A stretch of 64,000 bases of DNA from Comamonas endophytica (GTDB lineage: Bacteria; Pseudomonadota; Gammaproteobacteria; Burkholderiales; Burkholderiaceae_C): positions 1,054,001 through 1,118,000 of the forward strand of contig NZ_CP106881.1 in assembly GCF_023634805.2 (NCBI RefSeq). The letters are read 5' to 3'. Position numbers and translations under genes: made by a program. The notes beneath the pieces are model-generated. The model worked only from the letters and a program-made list of their open reading frames with translations. It was not told where the DNA came from and did not search any database. Positions 26,813 to 35,816 of this stretch are shown here, piece after piece; the first letter of the stretch is position 1; each line of letters opens with the position of its first letter.

Positions 26813-28084
26813 TTACTTGCGCACCCAGACCGCGGCAAAGAAACCGTCGGTCTGGTGCAGGTGCGGCCAAAGGCGCAGGTAGCGCCCGCCCGAGGGGCCG
26901 CCGCTGCACAGGCCTGCGGCCGCCGCCACCTTGAGCTGCTCCAGCAGCTCGGCGGCTTCGAGCGGCACGAAGTCGGGATGCGCCGCGGCAAAGGCTTCTG
27001 CAATGGCTTCGTTTTCCTCGGGCAGGACCGAGCAGGTGGCGTAGACCAGGCGGCCGCCGGACTTCACCAGGCGCGCGGCGCTGTCCAGGATCGAGGTCTG
27101 CTTGACGGTCAGCTCGGCAATGGCCTGCTCCGACTGGCGCCACTTGAGGTCGGGGTTGCGCCGCAGCGTGCCCAGGCCCGAGCAGGGAGCATCGACCAGC
27201 ACGCGGTCGATCTTGCCGGACAGGCGCTTGACGCGCTCGTCGCGCTCGTGCGCGATGGCCGCGGGATGCACGTTCGACAGCCCGCTGCGCGCCATGCGCG
27301 GCTTGAGCGCTTCGAGGCGGTGGCCCGACACGTCGAAGGCATACAGCCGGCCGGTGCTGCGCATGCCCGCGCCGATGGCCAGCGTCTTGCCGCCGGCGCC
27401 GGCACAGAAGTCAACGACCATCTCGCCGCGCTTGGCGTCCAGCAGCAGCGCCAGCAGCTGCGAGCCTTCGTCCTGCACTTCGATGGCGCCGCGCGTGAAG
27501 GCATCGAGCTTCGTCAGCGCCGGCTTGCCTTCGATGCGCAGGCCCCAGGGGGAAAAGGGCGTGGGCTGGGCCTGGATGCCGGCCTTGGCCAGCTCCTTTT
27601 GCACTTCGGCGCGCTTGTCCTTGAGGGCGTTGACGCGCAGGTCCAGCGGCGCGCCCTCTTCCATGCTCTGCGCGAGGGCCCAGAAATCCTCGCCCAGCTG
27701 CGCCTTGAGCGGCTCGACCAGCCAGGTCGGCAGGTTGTGGCGGTGCGGCTCCATCAGGTCTTCGGGTTTGACGGCATCGCATTGCTCGAGCCAGGCGATT
27801 TCCTGCGGGCTCAGCGCCGCCTTGAGGAAGTCGCGCGGGCCGTGGAAGCCCAGGATCGCCAGCCGGCGCTCGCGCGGGCCGCTGCCCGAGCGCGCCAGGC
27901 TTTCGAACAGCAGTTTCTTGCGCAGCACGGCAAATGCGGTTTCGGCCAGGGTGGCGCGTTCGCGCGGGCCCAGGTGGCGGTTGTCACGGAAATAGCGGGA
28001 CACCACGGCATCGGCCGGGTGTTCAAATGTCAGGGTCAGCTTGACCAGTTCGGCGCAAGCATCGAGAAGGGCTTTGGGGTGCAT
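26813..28084 (-). CDS. RsmB/NOP-family RNA (cytosine-5)-methyltransferase
   Basis: Class I SAM-dependent RNA m5C methyltransferase of 423 residues. The N-terminal helical domain precedes a RsmB/Nop2 catalytic domain: motif I VVDFCAGAGGKTLAIGAGM, motif IV DAPCSGLGTLRRNPDLKW and motif VI YATCSVLPEENE, giving the two expected cysteines. It resembles the RsmB family, but no fmt or def genes are adjacent, so the exact rRNA or tRNA target is uncertain. Divergent from the DUF1653 gene by 75 bp. Confidence 0.9.
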   Translation of the reverse strand: MHPKALLDACAELVKLTLTFEHPADAVVSRYFRDNRHLGPRERATLAETAFAVLRKKLLFESLARSGSGPRERRLAILGFHGPRDFLKAALSPQEIAWLEQCDAVKPEDLMEPHRHNLPTWLVEPLKAQLGEDFWALAQSMEEGAPLDLRVNALKDKRAEVQKELAKAGIQAQPTPFSPWGLRIEGKPALTKLDAFTRGAIEVQDEGSQLLALLLDAKRGEMVVDFCAGAGGKTLAIGAGMRSTGRLYAFDVSGHRLEALKPRMARSGLSNVHPAAIAHERDERVKRLSGKIDRVLVDAPCSGLGTLRRNPDLKWRQSEQAIAELTVKQTSILDSAARLVKSGGRLVYATCSVLPEENEAIAEAFAAAHPDFVPLEAAELLEQLKVAAAAGLCSGGPSGGRYLRLWPHLHQTDGFFAAVWVRK

Positions 28085-28159
28085 GGGCGCAATTGTCCCA
28101 TTTGCCGAGTGTCCCCGGCGTTCGCTGGTACTGTGCGCATTTCACCGCGATTGCCGACC

Positions 28160-28438
28160 ATGAATGCTACCGATACCGACCTGCCCTCCATCCAAGCCAC
28201 GCCCCCGGGGCTGTACCGCCACTACAAGGGCGGGCTCTACCAGGTGCTGGACATGGTGCGCCACAGCGAGACGCTCGAACCCATGACGCTGTACCGCGCG
28301 CTCTATGGCGCGCGCGGGCTGTGGGTGCGGCCCGCGGCGATGTTCGGGGAAGAAGTGGTGATCGCGGGGCAGCGCCAGCCGCGGTTCAGGCGGTTGGGGG
28401 ATTACTCGGTCGAGGCGGAGAGGGAGGCGCGGGGTTGA
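28160..28438 (+). CDS. DUF1653-domain protein
   Basis: Small 92-residue protein starting at ATG 28160. The DUF1653 pattern is clear: GLYRHYKGGLYQVLDMVRHS, then EPMTLYRALYGARGLWVRP and MFGEEVVIAGQRQPRFRRLG. The family has no firmly assigned function. A longer open frame reaching upstream is antisense to the methyltransferase gene and is not used. Confidence 0.9.
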   Translation: MNATDTDLPSIQATPPGLYRHYKGGLYQVLDMVRHSETLEPMTLYRALYGARGLWVRPAAMFGEEVVIAGQRQPRFRRLGDYSVEAEREARG

Positions 28439-28510
28439 ATTGAATTTCGTGGGCCGAAAATCCGTTTGTTCTGCGCCAGAAGATGGGCAAGCTCTTTTTC
28501 CGCGGGCTGG

Positions 28511-28583
28511 CCGTCCATGGTTCGACAGGCTCACCACGAACGGTGGGGAAACGTTCGTCCTGAGCCTGTCGAAGGATGGACGG
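28511..28583. repeat. REP-like inverted pair
   Basis: CCGTCCATGGTTCGACAGGC, continuing to CCACGAACGG, faces GTTCGTCCTGAGCCTGTCGA, which continues to AGGATGGACGG. The two arms form a long imperfect palindrome in the gap between the DUF1653 gene and the purN 3' end (convergent). The left arm is slightly decayed. Confidence 0.87.
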
Positions 28584-28647
28584 CGGACTCCAGGAAAGAG
28601 ACCGCCCATCCCTTGATCCCTGGACAGGCGCAGGAGCAGCGTTTGAA

Positions 28648-29232
28648 TCAGTTTTGCCTCTTCAACCAGTTCGCCACCGCCAGCGGATAGATCCGGTGCT
28701 CCTCCACCAGCACCCGCGCCGCCAGCGCCTTGGCCGTGTCATCGGGCAGCACCGGCACCACGGCCTGCTCGAGGATCGGGCCGATATCGAGCTCGGCCGT
28801 GACCTCGTGCACCGTGGCGCCGGCGAACTTGCAGCCCGCGTCGATGGCGCGCTGGTGCGTGTGCAGGCCGGTGAAGGCCGGCAGCAGCGAGGGGTGGATG
28901 TTGATCAGCCGCCCCGCATAATGGCCGACGAAGCCCGGTGTCAGAATGCGCATGAAGCCCGCCAGCAGCACCAGCGCCGGCTGGTACTGGTCGATCAGCT
29001 CGCTCAGCGCGGCGTCGAAAGCTTCGCGGCTGGCAAAGGCCTTGTGGTCGAGCACTTCGGTGGCGATGCCCTGCTGCCGGGCAAAGGCCAGGCCGCCGGC
29101 ATCGGCCTTGTTGCTGACGACCGCGGCCACGCGCGCGTCCAGGGTCCGGGCCCAGTCCTGTTGCTGGGCGGCCTGCACGATGGCCGCCATGTTCGAGCCG
29201 CTGCCGGAGATCAGAATCACGATGTTTTTCAT
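28648..29232 (-). CDS. purN: Phosphoribosylglycinamide formyltransferase
   Basis: Third step of purine synthesis: transfers formyl from 10-formyl-THF to GAR. It has 194 residues from ATG 29230-29232 ([20 protein letters not shown]). The phosphate-binding GSGSN loop, folate-site [13 protein letters not shown] and catalytic segment [18 protein letters not shown], followed by [17 protein letters not shown], are present. Its start codon is only 20 bp from that of divergent yceH. Confidence 0.97.
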   Translation of the reverse strand: MKNIVILISGSGSNMAAIVQAAQQQDWARTLDARVAAVVSNKADAGGLAFARQQGIATEVLDHKAFASREAFDAALSELIDQYQPALVLLAGFMRILTPGFVGHYAGRLINIHPSLLPAFTGLHTHQRAIDAGCKFAGATVHEVTAELDIGPILEQAVVPVLPDDTAKALAARVLVEEHRIYPLAVANWLKRQN

Positions 29233-29252
29233 TGCCCTCGATTGTCTCATCC

Positions 29253-29939
29253 ATGCCCTTTGACCCACGCTCCACCCCGCTCAATCCCGTTCAGGCCCGC
29301 GTGCTTGCCACGCTGATGGAAAAGGCCCGCACGGTGCCCGACAGCTATCCGCTGTCGCTCAACGCGCTGCTCAGCGGCTGCAACCAGAAAAGCAGCCGCG
29401 ATCCGGTCATGGAGCTCAGCGAAAGCGATGCCCAGCAGGCGCTCGACGACCTGCTGCGCATGAGCCTGGTGACGCCGGTGAGCGGCAGCCGCACCCAGCG
29501 CTGGGAGCACAACTTCCCGCGCGGCGTGGGCGTGCCCGAGCAGTCGGCGGTGCTGCTGGCGCTGCTGCTGCTGCGCGGGCCGCAGACGGCGGCCGAGCTG
29601 CGGCTGAACGCCGAGCGCTGGCACCGCTTTGCCGATATCTCCTCGGTCGAGGCCTTTCTCGACGAGCTGCAGGAACGCAGCGAGGAAAAAGGCAGCCCGC
29701 TGGTCGTGCTGCTGCCGCGTGCGCCCGGTGCGCGCGAGCCGCGCTGGGCATCGCTGCTGTGCGGCCCCATCGATTTGTCCGCCCTGCCCTCTGCGCCAAC
29801 GGCGCGCGCCGCGGCCGGCAGCGGCTCCGAGCCGCGCATCGCGGCGCTCGAAGCCCAGGTGCAGCAGTTGCAGGCGCAGCTCGACGCCCTGTACCGGCAG
29901 CTGGGCATCGAGCCCGAAGGAGCGCAGACAGGCGATTGA
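29253..29939 (+). CDS. yceH: YceH family (DUF480) protein
   Basis: A 228-residue DUF480 protein consisting of two winged-helix domains, as in E. coli YceH. Family signatures are [39 protein letters not shown] and [20 protein letters not shown]. The C-terminal part has a short coiled coil ([20 protein letters not shown]). Start ATG 29253 chosen; an upstream in-frame ATG would overlap purN. Function unknown; a DNA-binding role is suggested by the fold. Confidence 0.92.
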   Translation: MPFDPRSTPLNPVQARVLATLMEKARTVPDSYPLSLNALLSGCNQKSSRDPVMELSESDAQQALDDLLRMSLVTPVSGSRTQRWEHNFPRGVGVPEQSAVLLALLLLRGPQTAAELRLNAERWHRFADISSVEAFLDELQERSEEKGSPLVVLLPRAPGAREPRWASLLCGPIDLSALPSAPTARAAAGSGSEPRIAALEAQVQQLQAQLDALYRQLGIEPEGAQTGD

Positions 29940-30026
29940 ACGCGGCTGACGCCTTCAGTGTCCCGCTGCGGACAGCGCAAAAAAGCACGGGCGTGCTACA
30001 AATTCCAGATAACCGGAGACTGACGC

Positions 30027-31232
30027 ATGGATCTCGCATTCACCCCCGAAGAGCAGGCCTTCCGCGAGGAAGTCCGCACCTGGATACGCACCCATCTTCC
30101 CGAGGACATCGCGCACAAGGTGCGCAACGCACTGCGGCTGTCGCGTGACGACCTGCAGCGCTGGGCCAAGATATTGGGCCGCCGCGGCTGGCTCGGCCAT
30201 GGCTGGCCCTCGGCCTTTGGCGGCCCGGGCTGGAGCGCGGTGCAAAAGCACCTGTTCGAGGAGGAATGCGCGCTGGCCTGCGCGCCGCGCGTCGTGCCCT
30301 TCGGCCCGGTGATGGTCGCGCCGGTGATCATGGCCTTCGGCACGCCCGAGCAGCAGCAGCGCTTCCTGCCGGGCATCGCCAGCGGCGAGGTCTGGTGGAG
30401 CCAGGGCTACAGCGAGCCGGGCGCGGGTTCGGACCTGGCCTCGGTCAAGACCCGCGCCGAGCGCCAGGGCGACCACTACCTGGTCAACGGCCAGAAGACC
30501 TGGACCACGCTGGGCCAGTACGGCGAATGGATCTTCTGCCTGGTGCGCACCAGCACCGAGGGCAAGCCCCAGACCGGCATCTCCTTCCTGCTGATCGACA
30601 TGAAGAGCCCGGGCGTGACGGTGCGCCCGATCAAGCTGCTCGACGGCGAATGCGAAGTCAACGAAGTGTTCTTCGACAACGTGAAGGTACCGGTGGAGAA
30701 CCTGATCGGCGAGGAGAACAAGGGCTGGACCTATGCCAAGCACCTGCTGTCGCACGAGCGCACCAACATCGCCGACGTCAACCGCTCCAAGCGCGAGCTC
30801 GAGCGCCTCAAGCGCATCGCCAAGGCCGAGGGCGTCTGGGAGGACCAGCGCTTTCGCGACCAGATCGCGCTGCTCGAAGTCGATGTGGTCGCGCTGGAGA
30901 TGATGGTGCTGCGCGTGCTCTCGGCCGAAACCTCGGGCAAGAACCCGCTGGACATCGCCGCCCTGCTGAAGATCAAGGGCAGCGAGATCCAGCAGCGCTA
31001 CACCGAGCTGATGATGCTGGCCGCGGGCCCGTTCAGCCTGCCCTTCATCGAGGAGGCGATGGAGGCCGGCTGGCAGGGCGACCAGAGCGCGGGCGCGCTC
31101 GGCGGCTTCCCCGGCGGCGAGGTGACCAATGCGCCGCTGGCATCGACCTACTTCAACATGCGCAAGACCACCATCTATGGCGGCAGCAACGAAGTTCAAC
31201 GAAACATCGTCGCCCAAACTGTGTTCGGCTGA
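30027..31232 (+). CDS. Acyl-CoA dehydrogenase, PimC-like (large subunit type)
   Basis: FAD-dependent acyl-CoA dehydrogenase of 401 residues. Family motifs are GYSEPGAGSDLASVKTRAER for FAD/substrate binding and a C-terminal YGGSNEVQRNIVAQTVFG. The usual catalytic Glu of the C-terminal YEGT motif is Gly here; E244 in LLSHERTNIAD is a candidate base, as in isovaleryl-CoA-type enzymes (inference). It resembles the large subunit of pimeloyl-CoA dehydrogenase and is followed 9 bp later by a second dehydrogenase gene, suggesting a heteromeric enzyme. Confidence 0.9.
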   Translation: MDLAFTPEEQAFREEVRTWIRTHLPEDIAHKVRNALRLSRDDLQRWAKILGRRGWLGHGWPSAFGGPGWSAVQKHLFEEECALACAPRVVPFGPVMVAPVIMAFGTPEQQQRFLPGIASGEVWWSQGYSEPGAGSDLASVKTRAERQGDHYLVNGQKTWTTLGQYGEWIFCLVRTSTEGKPQTGISFLLIDMKSPGVTVRPIKLLDGECEVNEVFFDNVKVPVENLIGEENKGWTYAKHLLSHERTNIADVNRSKRELERLKRIAKAEGVWEDQRFRDQIALLEVDVVALEMMVLRVLSAETSGKNPLDIAALLKIKGSEIQQRYTELMMLAAGPFSLPFIEEAMEAGWQGDQSAGALGGFPGGEVTNAPLASTYFNMRKTTIYGGSNEVQRNIVAQTVFG

Positions 31233-31241
31233 GGAGGCACC

Positions 31242-32357
31242 ATGGATTTCAACTTTTCCGAAGACCAGCAGCAATTGCGCGACGCGGTGCGCCGCTGGGT
31301 CGACAAGGGCTATTCCTTCGAACGTCGGCGCACCGAGGTGGCCGGGGGCGGCTTTTCACGCGCGACCTATGGCGAGCTGGCCGAGCTGGGCCTGACGGCG
31401 CTGGTCGTGCCCGAGGCGCATGGCGGCCTGGGCCAGGGGGCGGTCGAGGTGATGGTGGCGATGGAGGAGCTGGGCCGCGGCATCGTGCTGGCGCCGCTGG
31501 CGCAGGCCGTGGTCGCCAGCGCCGTGCTGTGCCAGTACGCGCCCGCCGCGGTGCAGGCGCTGTGGCAGCCGCGCATCGCCAGTGGCGATGCGCTGGTGGT
31601 TCTGGCGCACCAGGAGCGCAAGGCGCGCTACAGGCTCGATGAATGCAGCGCCAGGGCGGTGGCCGGCGGCAGCGGGCATCTGCTGACCGGGCTCAAGAGC
31701 CTGGTGCCGGCGGGCGACCAGGCCGATGCCTTTCTGGTGCCGGCGAAGCTCGACGACCAGATCGCGCTGTTCCTGGTCGAGCGCGCCGCGGCCGGCGTGC
31801 GCACGCGCGGCTATGTGACCCAGGACGGCAGCCGCGCCGCCGAGCTCGAGTGCACCGATTCCCCGGCGACGCTGCTGACGCACAACGGGCTCACGGCCTT
31901 GACGCTGGCCATGGACGTGGCCAACGCGGCGCTCTGCGCCGAAGCCGTGGGCGTCATGGAGCAGACGCTGGCCATCACCGTGGACTACATGAACCAGCGC
32001 AAGCAGTTCGGCGTGGCCATCGCCAGCTTCCAGGCGCTGCGCCACCGCGTGGCGGACATGAAGATGCAGCTCGAACTCGCGCGCTCGATGAGCTACTACG
32101 CCAGCCTGAAGATCACCGCCCCGGCCGCCGAACGCCACCTGGCCGTGGCGCGCGCGCGCGTGCAGCTGGGCCAGGCGATGCGCTTCATCGGCCAGCAGGC
32201 GGTGCAGCTGCACGGCGGCATCGGCGTGACCGACGAGTACATCGTCAGCCACTATTTCAAGCGCCTGACGCAGATGGAAATGACGTTCGGCGACAGCCTG
32301 CACCATCTTTGCGAGGTGTCGGCGGGGATGCAGGAGACGGCGGGGGTGTTTGCCTGA
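31242..32357 (+). CDS. Acyl-CoA dehydrogenase, PimD-like (small subunit type)
   Basis: A 371-residue acyl-CoA dehydrogenase paralogue beginning MDFNFSEDQQQLRDAVRRW. It keeps the C-terminal helical domain (YMNQRKQFGVAIASFQALRH and QLHGGIGVTDEYIVSHYFKR) but is more divergent in the middle, as in small subunits such as PimD. With the preceding gene it probably forms a two-subunit dehydrogenase of dicarboxylic or branched acyl-CoA esters; no ligase or thiolase genes are adjacent, so the substrate is open. Confidence 0.88.
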   Translation: MDFNFSEDQQQLRDAVRRWVDKGYSFERRRTEVAGGGFSRATYGELAELGLTALVVPEAHGGLGQGAVEVMVAMEELGRGIVLAPLAQAVVASAVLCQYAPAAVQALWQPRIASGDALVVLAHQERKARYRLDECSARAVAGGSGHLLTGLKSLVPAGDQADAFLVPAKLDDQIALFLVERAAAGVRTRGYVTQDGSRAAELECTDSPATLLTHNGLTALTLAMDVANAALCAEAVGVMEQTLAITVDYMNQRKQFGVAIASFQALRHRVADMKMQLELARSMSYYASLKITAPAAERHLAVARARVQLGQAMRFIGQQAVQLHGGIGVTDEYIVSHYFKRLTQMEMTFGDSLHHLCEVSAGMQETAGVFA

Positions 32358-32361
32358 ACTT

Positions 32362-33321
32362 TCAGGTCAGCTGGTAATTGACGGGCTGCAGCGGGGCCGG
32401 CACGTCCGGGTCGCCGAGCGACTCGAGCAGGCTGATCTCGATGCCGCGGCAGATGGTGTCGAGCGGCAGGTCGTTGCTCTCCAGGCCGAAAGGCTCCTCC
32501 AGCTCGTCTCCCAGCGCGTCCAGGCCAAAGAAGGTATAGGCAACGATGGCCACGACGAACGGCGTCATGAAACCGGTGATGTCGACCAGGCCGAAGGGCA
32601 GCAGGAAGCAGTACATGTACGCCGTGCGGTGCAGCAGCAGCGCATAGGAAAAGGGCATGGGCGTGTGACGGATGCGTTCGCACGAGGCCGCCACGGCCTG
32701 CATCCTGGTCAGCGTGGTGTCCATTGCCGCCGCCAGGCAGGGATCGATCTCGCCGCGGCGCACGCAGCCGCCCAGGTCCCGGCCCATGCTCAGCATCAAC
32801 GCATCGGCGTGCCTGCCCGCAGGCTTGCCGCGCAGCGACTCCCACTCCTGCGGCGTGACCCAGCGCTGCACCTCGGGCCCGGACTGCCCACGCAGCTGCA
32901 GGCGCAGCGCATGCGCGTAGGCAATCGCACGGTGGACCATGCGCACGCGCACGTCGCTGACGCGCATGTCGCTGACGCGCTGAGAGGGATCGATGGGCTG
33001 GGGCAGCTGCAGCAGGCCCAGGCACTGGCGCGCCAGCGTGCGCGCCTGGATCACCAGTTCGCCCCAGAGCTTGCGCCCTTCCCAGTAGCGGGCGTAGGCG
33101 GTGTTGTTGCGAAAGCCCAGGAAGATCGCCAGCGGCAGGCCGATCAGCGTGAAGGGAATGGGCGTCAGCGTGATCTTCACGGAAAACAGGCTGCCGTGGG
33201 CCAGGGTCACCAGCACCGCCAGCAGCGTGTTGAAGGCGAGGGAAACGCGGATGCGCTGCAGCACCGAGCCCCGCAAGATAAGGAAAAGCCGGAAACCAGC
33301 CGGGCGCTCGCGGACGATCAT
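32362..33321 (-). CDS. Bestrophin-like (UPF0187/YneE) membrane protein
   Basis: A 319-residue member of the bacterial bestrophin family, pentameric anion or cation channels. The N-terminal segment MIVRERPAGFRLFLILRGSV, the helix-loop PIPFTLIGLPLAIFLGFRNN and TAYARYWEGRKLWGELV, and the C-terminal VVAIVAYTFFGLDALGDELE with PFGLESNDLPLD are diagnostic. Start ATG 33319-33321. Convergent with the second dehydrogenase gene, stop codons 4 bp apart. Confidence 0.93.
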   Translation of the reverse strand: MIVRERPAGFRLFLILRGSVLQRIRVSLAFNTLLAVLVTLAHGSLFSVKITLTPIPFTLIGLPLAIFLGFRNNTAYARYWEGRKLWGELVIQARTLARQCLGLLQLPQPIDPSQRVSDMRVSDVRVRMVHRAIAYAHALRLQLRGQSGPEVQRWVTPQEWESLRGKPAGRHADALMLSMGRDLGGCVRRGEIDPCLAAAMDTTLTRMQAVAASCERIRHTPMPFSYALLLHRTAYMYCFLLPFGLVDITGFMTPFVVAIVAYTFFGLDALGDELEEPFGLESNDLPLDTICRGIEISLLESLGDPDVPAPLQPVNYQLT

Positions 33322-33512
33322 TGCAGGGCAGTCAGTGGAAAGGTGGATATTGGAGCATGCATGCCGGTGGCTTTCAGACATTCCTGAGATTCACACAGGC
33401 AGGTAATGGACGCTTCGTCTGGGGATGCGCACTCCGCCCTCCCCGCTGCAGATGCGGCCCGTCGTGAAACGATGCTTTTGCCCAGGCGCAACGCTGGACA
33501 GAATGCAGCCCC

Positions 33513-34217
33513 ATGAACGCCATAGATCCTGTCGCCAAATTCGACCACTCGCGCGCCGCGGAGTATGAGACGCAAAGCCGGATTGCGCTTGCCGGCTACG
33601 ATGCCTGCCACGAGCTGGGCGCATGCCTGCTGTCCGCCCACCTGGGCTCCGCTGCCAAGACCATCCTGGTGGCTGGCGCCGGCGGCACCGGCCAGGAGAT
33701 CCGCGCAATGGGCCGGCTCGAGCCGCATTGGCGCTTTGTCGCGGCCGACCCCTCGGCGGCGATGCTCGAGCAGGCAATGCAGCGCGTGCACAGCGAAAAG
33801 CTTTCGCACCGCGTGCAGGCGTTCGACCTTCCTGTCGAGGCCCTGCCCATGGCGCCGCGCTTCGACGCGGCAACTCTCATCGGGGTGCTGCACCATGTTC
33901 CCAGCGCAGATGCCAAGCATGGCCTTCTGCGCGCCCTTGCCGAGCGCCTGCAGCCAGGCGCGCCGCTGATCATCGCCGGCAATTGCCACGTCTATGAGTC
34001 GCAGCCCCTGTTTCTGCAAGCCTGGGCCCGGCGCTGGCGCATGGCCGGGGCCAGCGAAGCCGAGGTCGCGGCAAAGCTGGGGAAGATCCGTTCGGGTGCA
34101 GTGCCGCCAGGCTCCGAAGCCGAAGTCGAGGCCCTGCTGGCGCAGGCGGGGTTCGCCAGGCCGCTGCGCTTTTTCTCCAGCCTTTTCTGGAGCGCCTGGA
34201 TCGCCTTCAAGGGCTGA
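33513..34217 (+). CDS. Class I SAM-dependent methyltransferase
   Basis: A 234-residue methyltransferase of the Methyltransf_12/25 type. SAM-binding motif I is ILVAGAGGTGQEIRAMG, motif II is FVAADPSAAMLEQAMQR, and the segment DAATLIGVLHHVPSADAKHG corresponds to motif IV. The substrate cannot be inferred. It stands alone between two intergenic regions; its 3' flank carries REP-like elements. Confidence 0.85.
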   Translation: MNAIDPVAKFDHSRAAEYETQSRIALAGYDACHELGACLLSAHLGSAAKTILVAGAGGTGQEIRAMGRLEPHWRFVAADPSAAMLEQAMQRVHSEKLSHRVQAFDLPVEALPMAPRFDAATLIGVLHHVPSADAKHGLLRALAERLQPGAPLIIAGNCHVYESQPLFLQAWARRWRMAGASEAEVAAKLGKIRSGAVPPGSEAEVEALLAQAGFARPLRFFSSLFWSAWIAFKG

Positions 34218-34302
34218 GGGACTGCTGCACACCACAGGTTCGAGCCGGACTCGTCGATGGATGCCTTGAGTTGAGAAAGGTGTTTCCACCCGAGCATGGT
34301 GC

Positions 34303-34488
34303 CCGTCCATCCTTCGACAGGCTCAGGACGAACGGTTATGGAATGCCCTGCGCCAGGGTGCCCTGCGCCAGGGTGCCCTGCGCCAGGATGCCCTGCGCCA
34401 GGATGCCCTGCGCCAGGGTGCCCTGCGCAGTCTTAATACGAACAGGCTGTGGATCCGTTCGTCCTGAGCTTGTCGAAGGATGAGCGGC
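34303..34488. repeat. REP-like inverted pair flanking a tandem repeat
   Basis: Left arm 34303-34335 reads CCGTCCATCCTTCGACAGGC and continues TCAGGACGAACGG; right arm 34455-34488 begins CCGTTCGTCCTGAGCTTGTC and ends GAAGGATGAGCGG. The arms are inverted with 119 bp between them, most of which is a 15-bp tandem array. Confidence 0.88.
34343..34429. repeat. 15-bp tandem repeat, 5.8 copies
   Basis: Unit RTGCCCTGCGCCAGG (R is A or G) repeats at 34343, 34358, 34373, 34388, 34403 and, truncated, at 34418. Units differ only at the first base (A,G,G,A,A,G). It is non-coding as far as can be seen and lies exactly between the two arms of a REP-like pair. Confidence 0.93.
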
Positions 34489-34594
34489 CGTACCGCGAGA
34501 AAAGTTCGAAGGCATCCGCAGACACCTCCGCCCGCTCAAGACAGACAGCCGTCCGGCGCGAGCTCCCGGTCCTGGAAGCTCGCGCATGTCGCTC

Positions 34595-35581
34595 TCAGTT
34601 CTCGATTTTCGCGAACTGCACGATCTTGCCGTACTTGGCAATCTCGGCGTTGATGTACCGGCCGGCGTCGATCTTGGGATCGGCCACCACGTTGCCGGTT
34701 TCTTCCATCTTCTTGCGGAACTCGGGCGAGGCCATGGTTTCGACCAGAGCCTTCTTGAGCTTGGCGGCGATGGGTGCGGGCAGGCCCTTGGGAGCCATCA
34801 TCGCGAACCAGGAGTTGATGTCCACGTTCTTGAACTGGGGCAGCTCCGACAGCGCGGGGATGTCGGGCGTGATGGCCGAGCGCTTGGCTTCGGTGGTGCC
34901 CAGCGCGACGACCTTGCCGGCCTTGATCTGCGGCAGGCCCGAGGACAGTACGAACACGCCGTATTCGATGTTGTTGCCCACCAGGTCGGTGGTCAGCGGC
35001 GCCACGCCCTTGTAGGGGATGTGGGCCATGTCGAGCTTGCCCTGCTCCTTGATCAGCTCGCCTGCCAGGTGCAGTGCCGTGCCCACGCCGGAGCTGCCGT
35101 AGCTGAACTTGCCGGGGTTCTTGGCGGTCTGCTCGATGAATTCGGAGGCGTTCTTCACGCCGGCCTTCTGCGATGCCACCAGCACCATGGGCTGCGAGCC
35201 GACGATGCCGATGGGCGTGAAGTCGTCGATGGTGTACTTCACGGCCTTGTTGATCAGGCGCGCGATGGCGATCTCGTTGTTGGCGCCGACCATGATGGTG
35301 TAGCCGTCGGGAGTGGACTTGGCGACCTTCTGCGCGCCGATGGCGCCACCGGCGCCGCCGAGGTTTTCCACCACGACCGGCTGGCCCAGGCGTGCCGACA
35401 GGCCATCGGCCACCAGGCGGCCCACCAGGTCGGTGCTGCCGCCCGGAGGATAGCCCACGACCATGGTGATGGCCCGGTTGGGATAGTTGTTGTCGGCGGC
35501 AAAGGAAGGCAGGGCGACGGCTGCGGCCATCAGCAGGCCAGCGGCCACGGCGGTACGGCGGAGAATCTGGGTGGTTTGCAT
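34595..35581 (-). CDS. Bug-family (TctC-type) periplasmic solute-binding protein
   Basis: Extracytoplasmic binding protein of 328 residues for tripartite tricarboxylate-type transport. Start ATG 35579-35581 gives a signal peptide ending LPSFAADNNYP. Bug signatures are ITMVVGYPPGGSTDLVGRLV, VVVENLGGAGGAIGAQ and SYGSSGVGTALHLAGEL. No tctA or tctB is adjacent; the tctBA genes lie about 13 kb away. It is downstream of the amidohydrolase-pyrE pair on the same strand, so it may bring in a related substrate (inference). Confidence 0.95.
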   Translation of the reverse strand: MQTTQILRRTAVAAGLLMAAAVALPSFAADNNYPNRAITMVVGYPPGGSTDLVGRLVADGLSARLGQPVVVENLGGAGGAIGAQKVAKSTPDGYTIMVGANNEIAIARLINKAVKYTIDDFTPIGIVGSQPMVLVASQKAGVKNASEFIEQTAKNPGKFSYGSSGVGTALHLAGELIKEQGKLDMAHIPYKGVAPLTTDLVGNNIEYGVFVLSSGLPQIKAGKVVALGTTEAKRSAITPDIPALSELPQFKNVDINSWFAMMAPKGLPAPIAAKLKKALVETMASPEFRKKMEETGNVVADPKIDAGRYINAEIAKYGKIVQFAKIEN

Positions 35582-35816
35582 GGTAGATCCGGGGTCTTCA
35601 AGGGCGGGGTAGCGTAGGACTGCAACGCATTTGCGTGAAAGACATAAGCTGTTGCAATTTTTGCATATCAAGGTTTGGCAGACCAAGTGTCCGGGTTTAT
35701 CCCAATCCGGACATTGGGAAATAAGGGGGAATAAGCCCGTTCATCCGTAGATCCCCAGCAAGCTCAAGATCAGGAAGAACGGGACGCAGCCCCAGGCTGC
35801 TCAGGCCGAAGGGGCT

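Larger units (their letters stand above)
34218..34594. other. 377-bp intergenic region with nested repeats
   Basis: No gene. The region holds an inverted pair of REP-like elements (34303-34335 and 34455-34488) that flank a 15-bp tandem repeat array (34343-34429). Short open frames here are translations of the repeats (for example RPSFDRLRTNG from the REP element). Confidence 0.85.

Noticed and set aside
34271..34483. Small plus-strand frame with PCARVP repeats
   Set aside because: Translation of the 15-bp tandem repeat and of REP-like elements (RPSFDRLRTNG is a known artefact of such palindromes).
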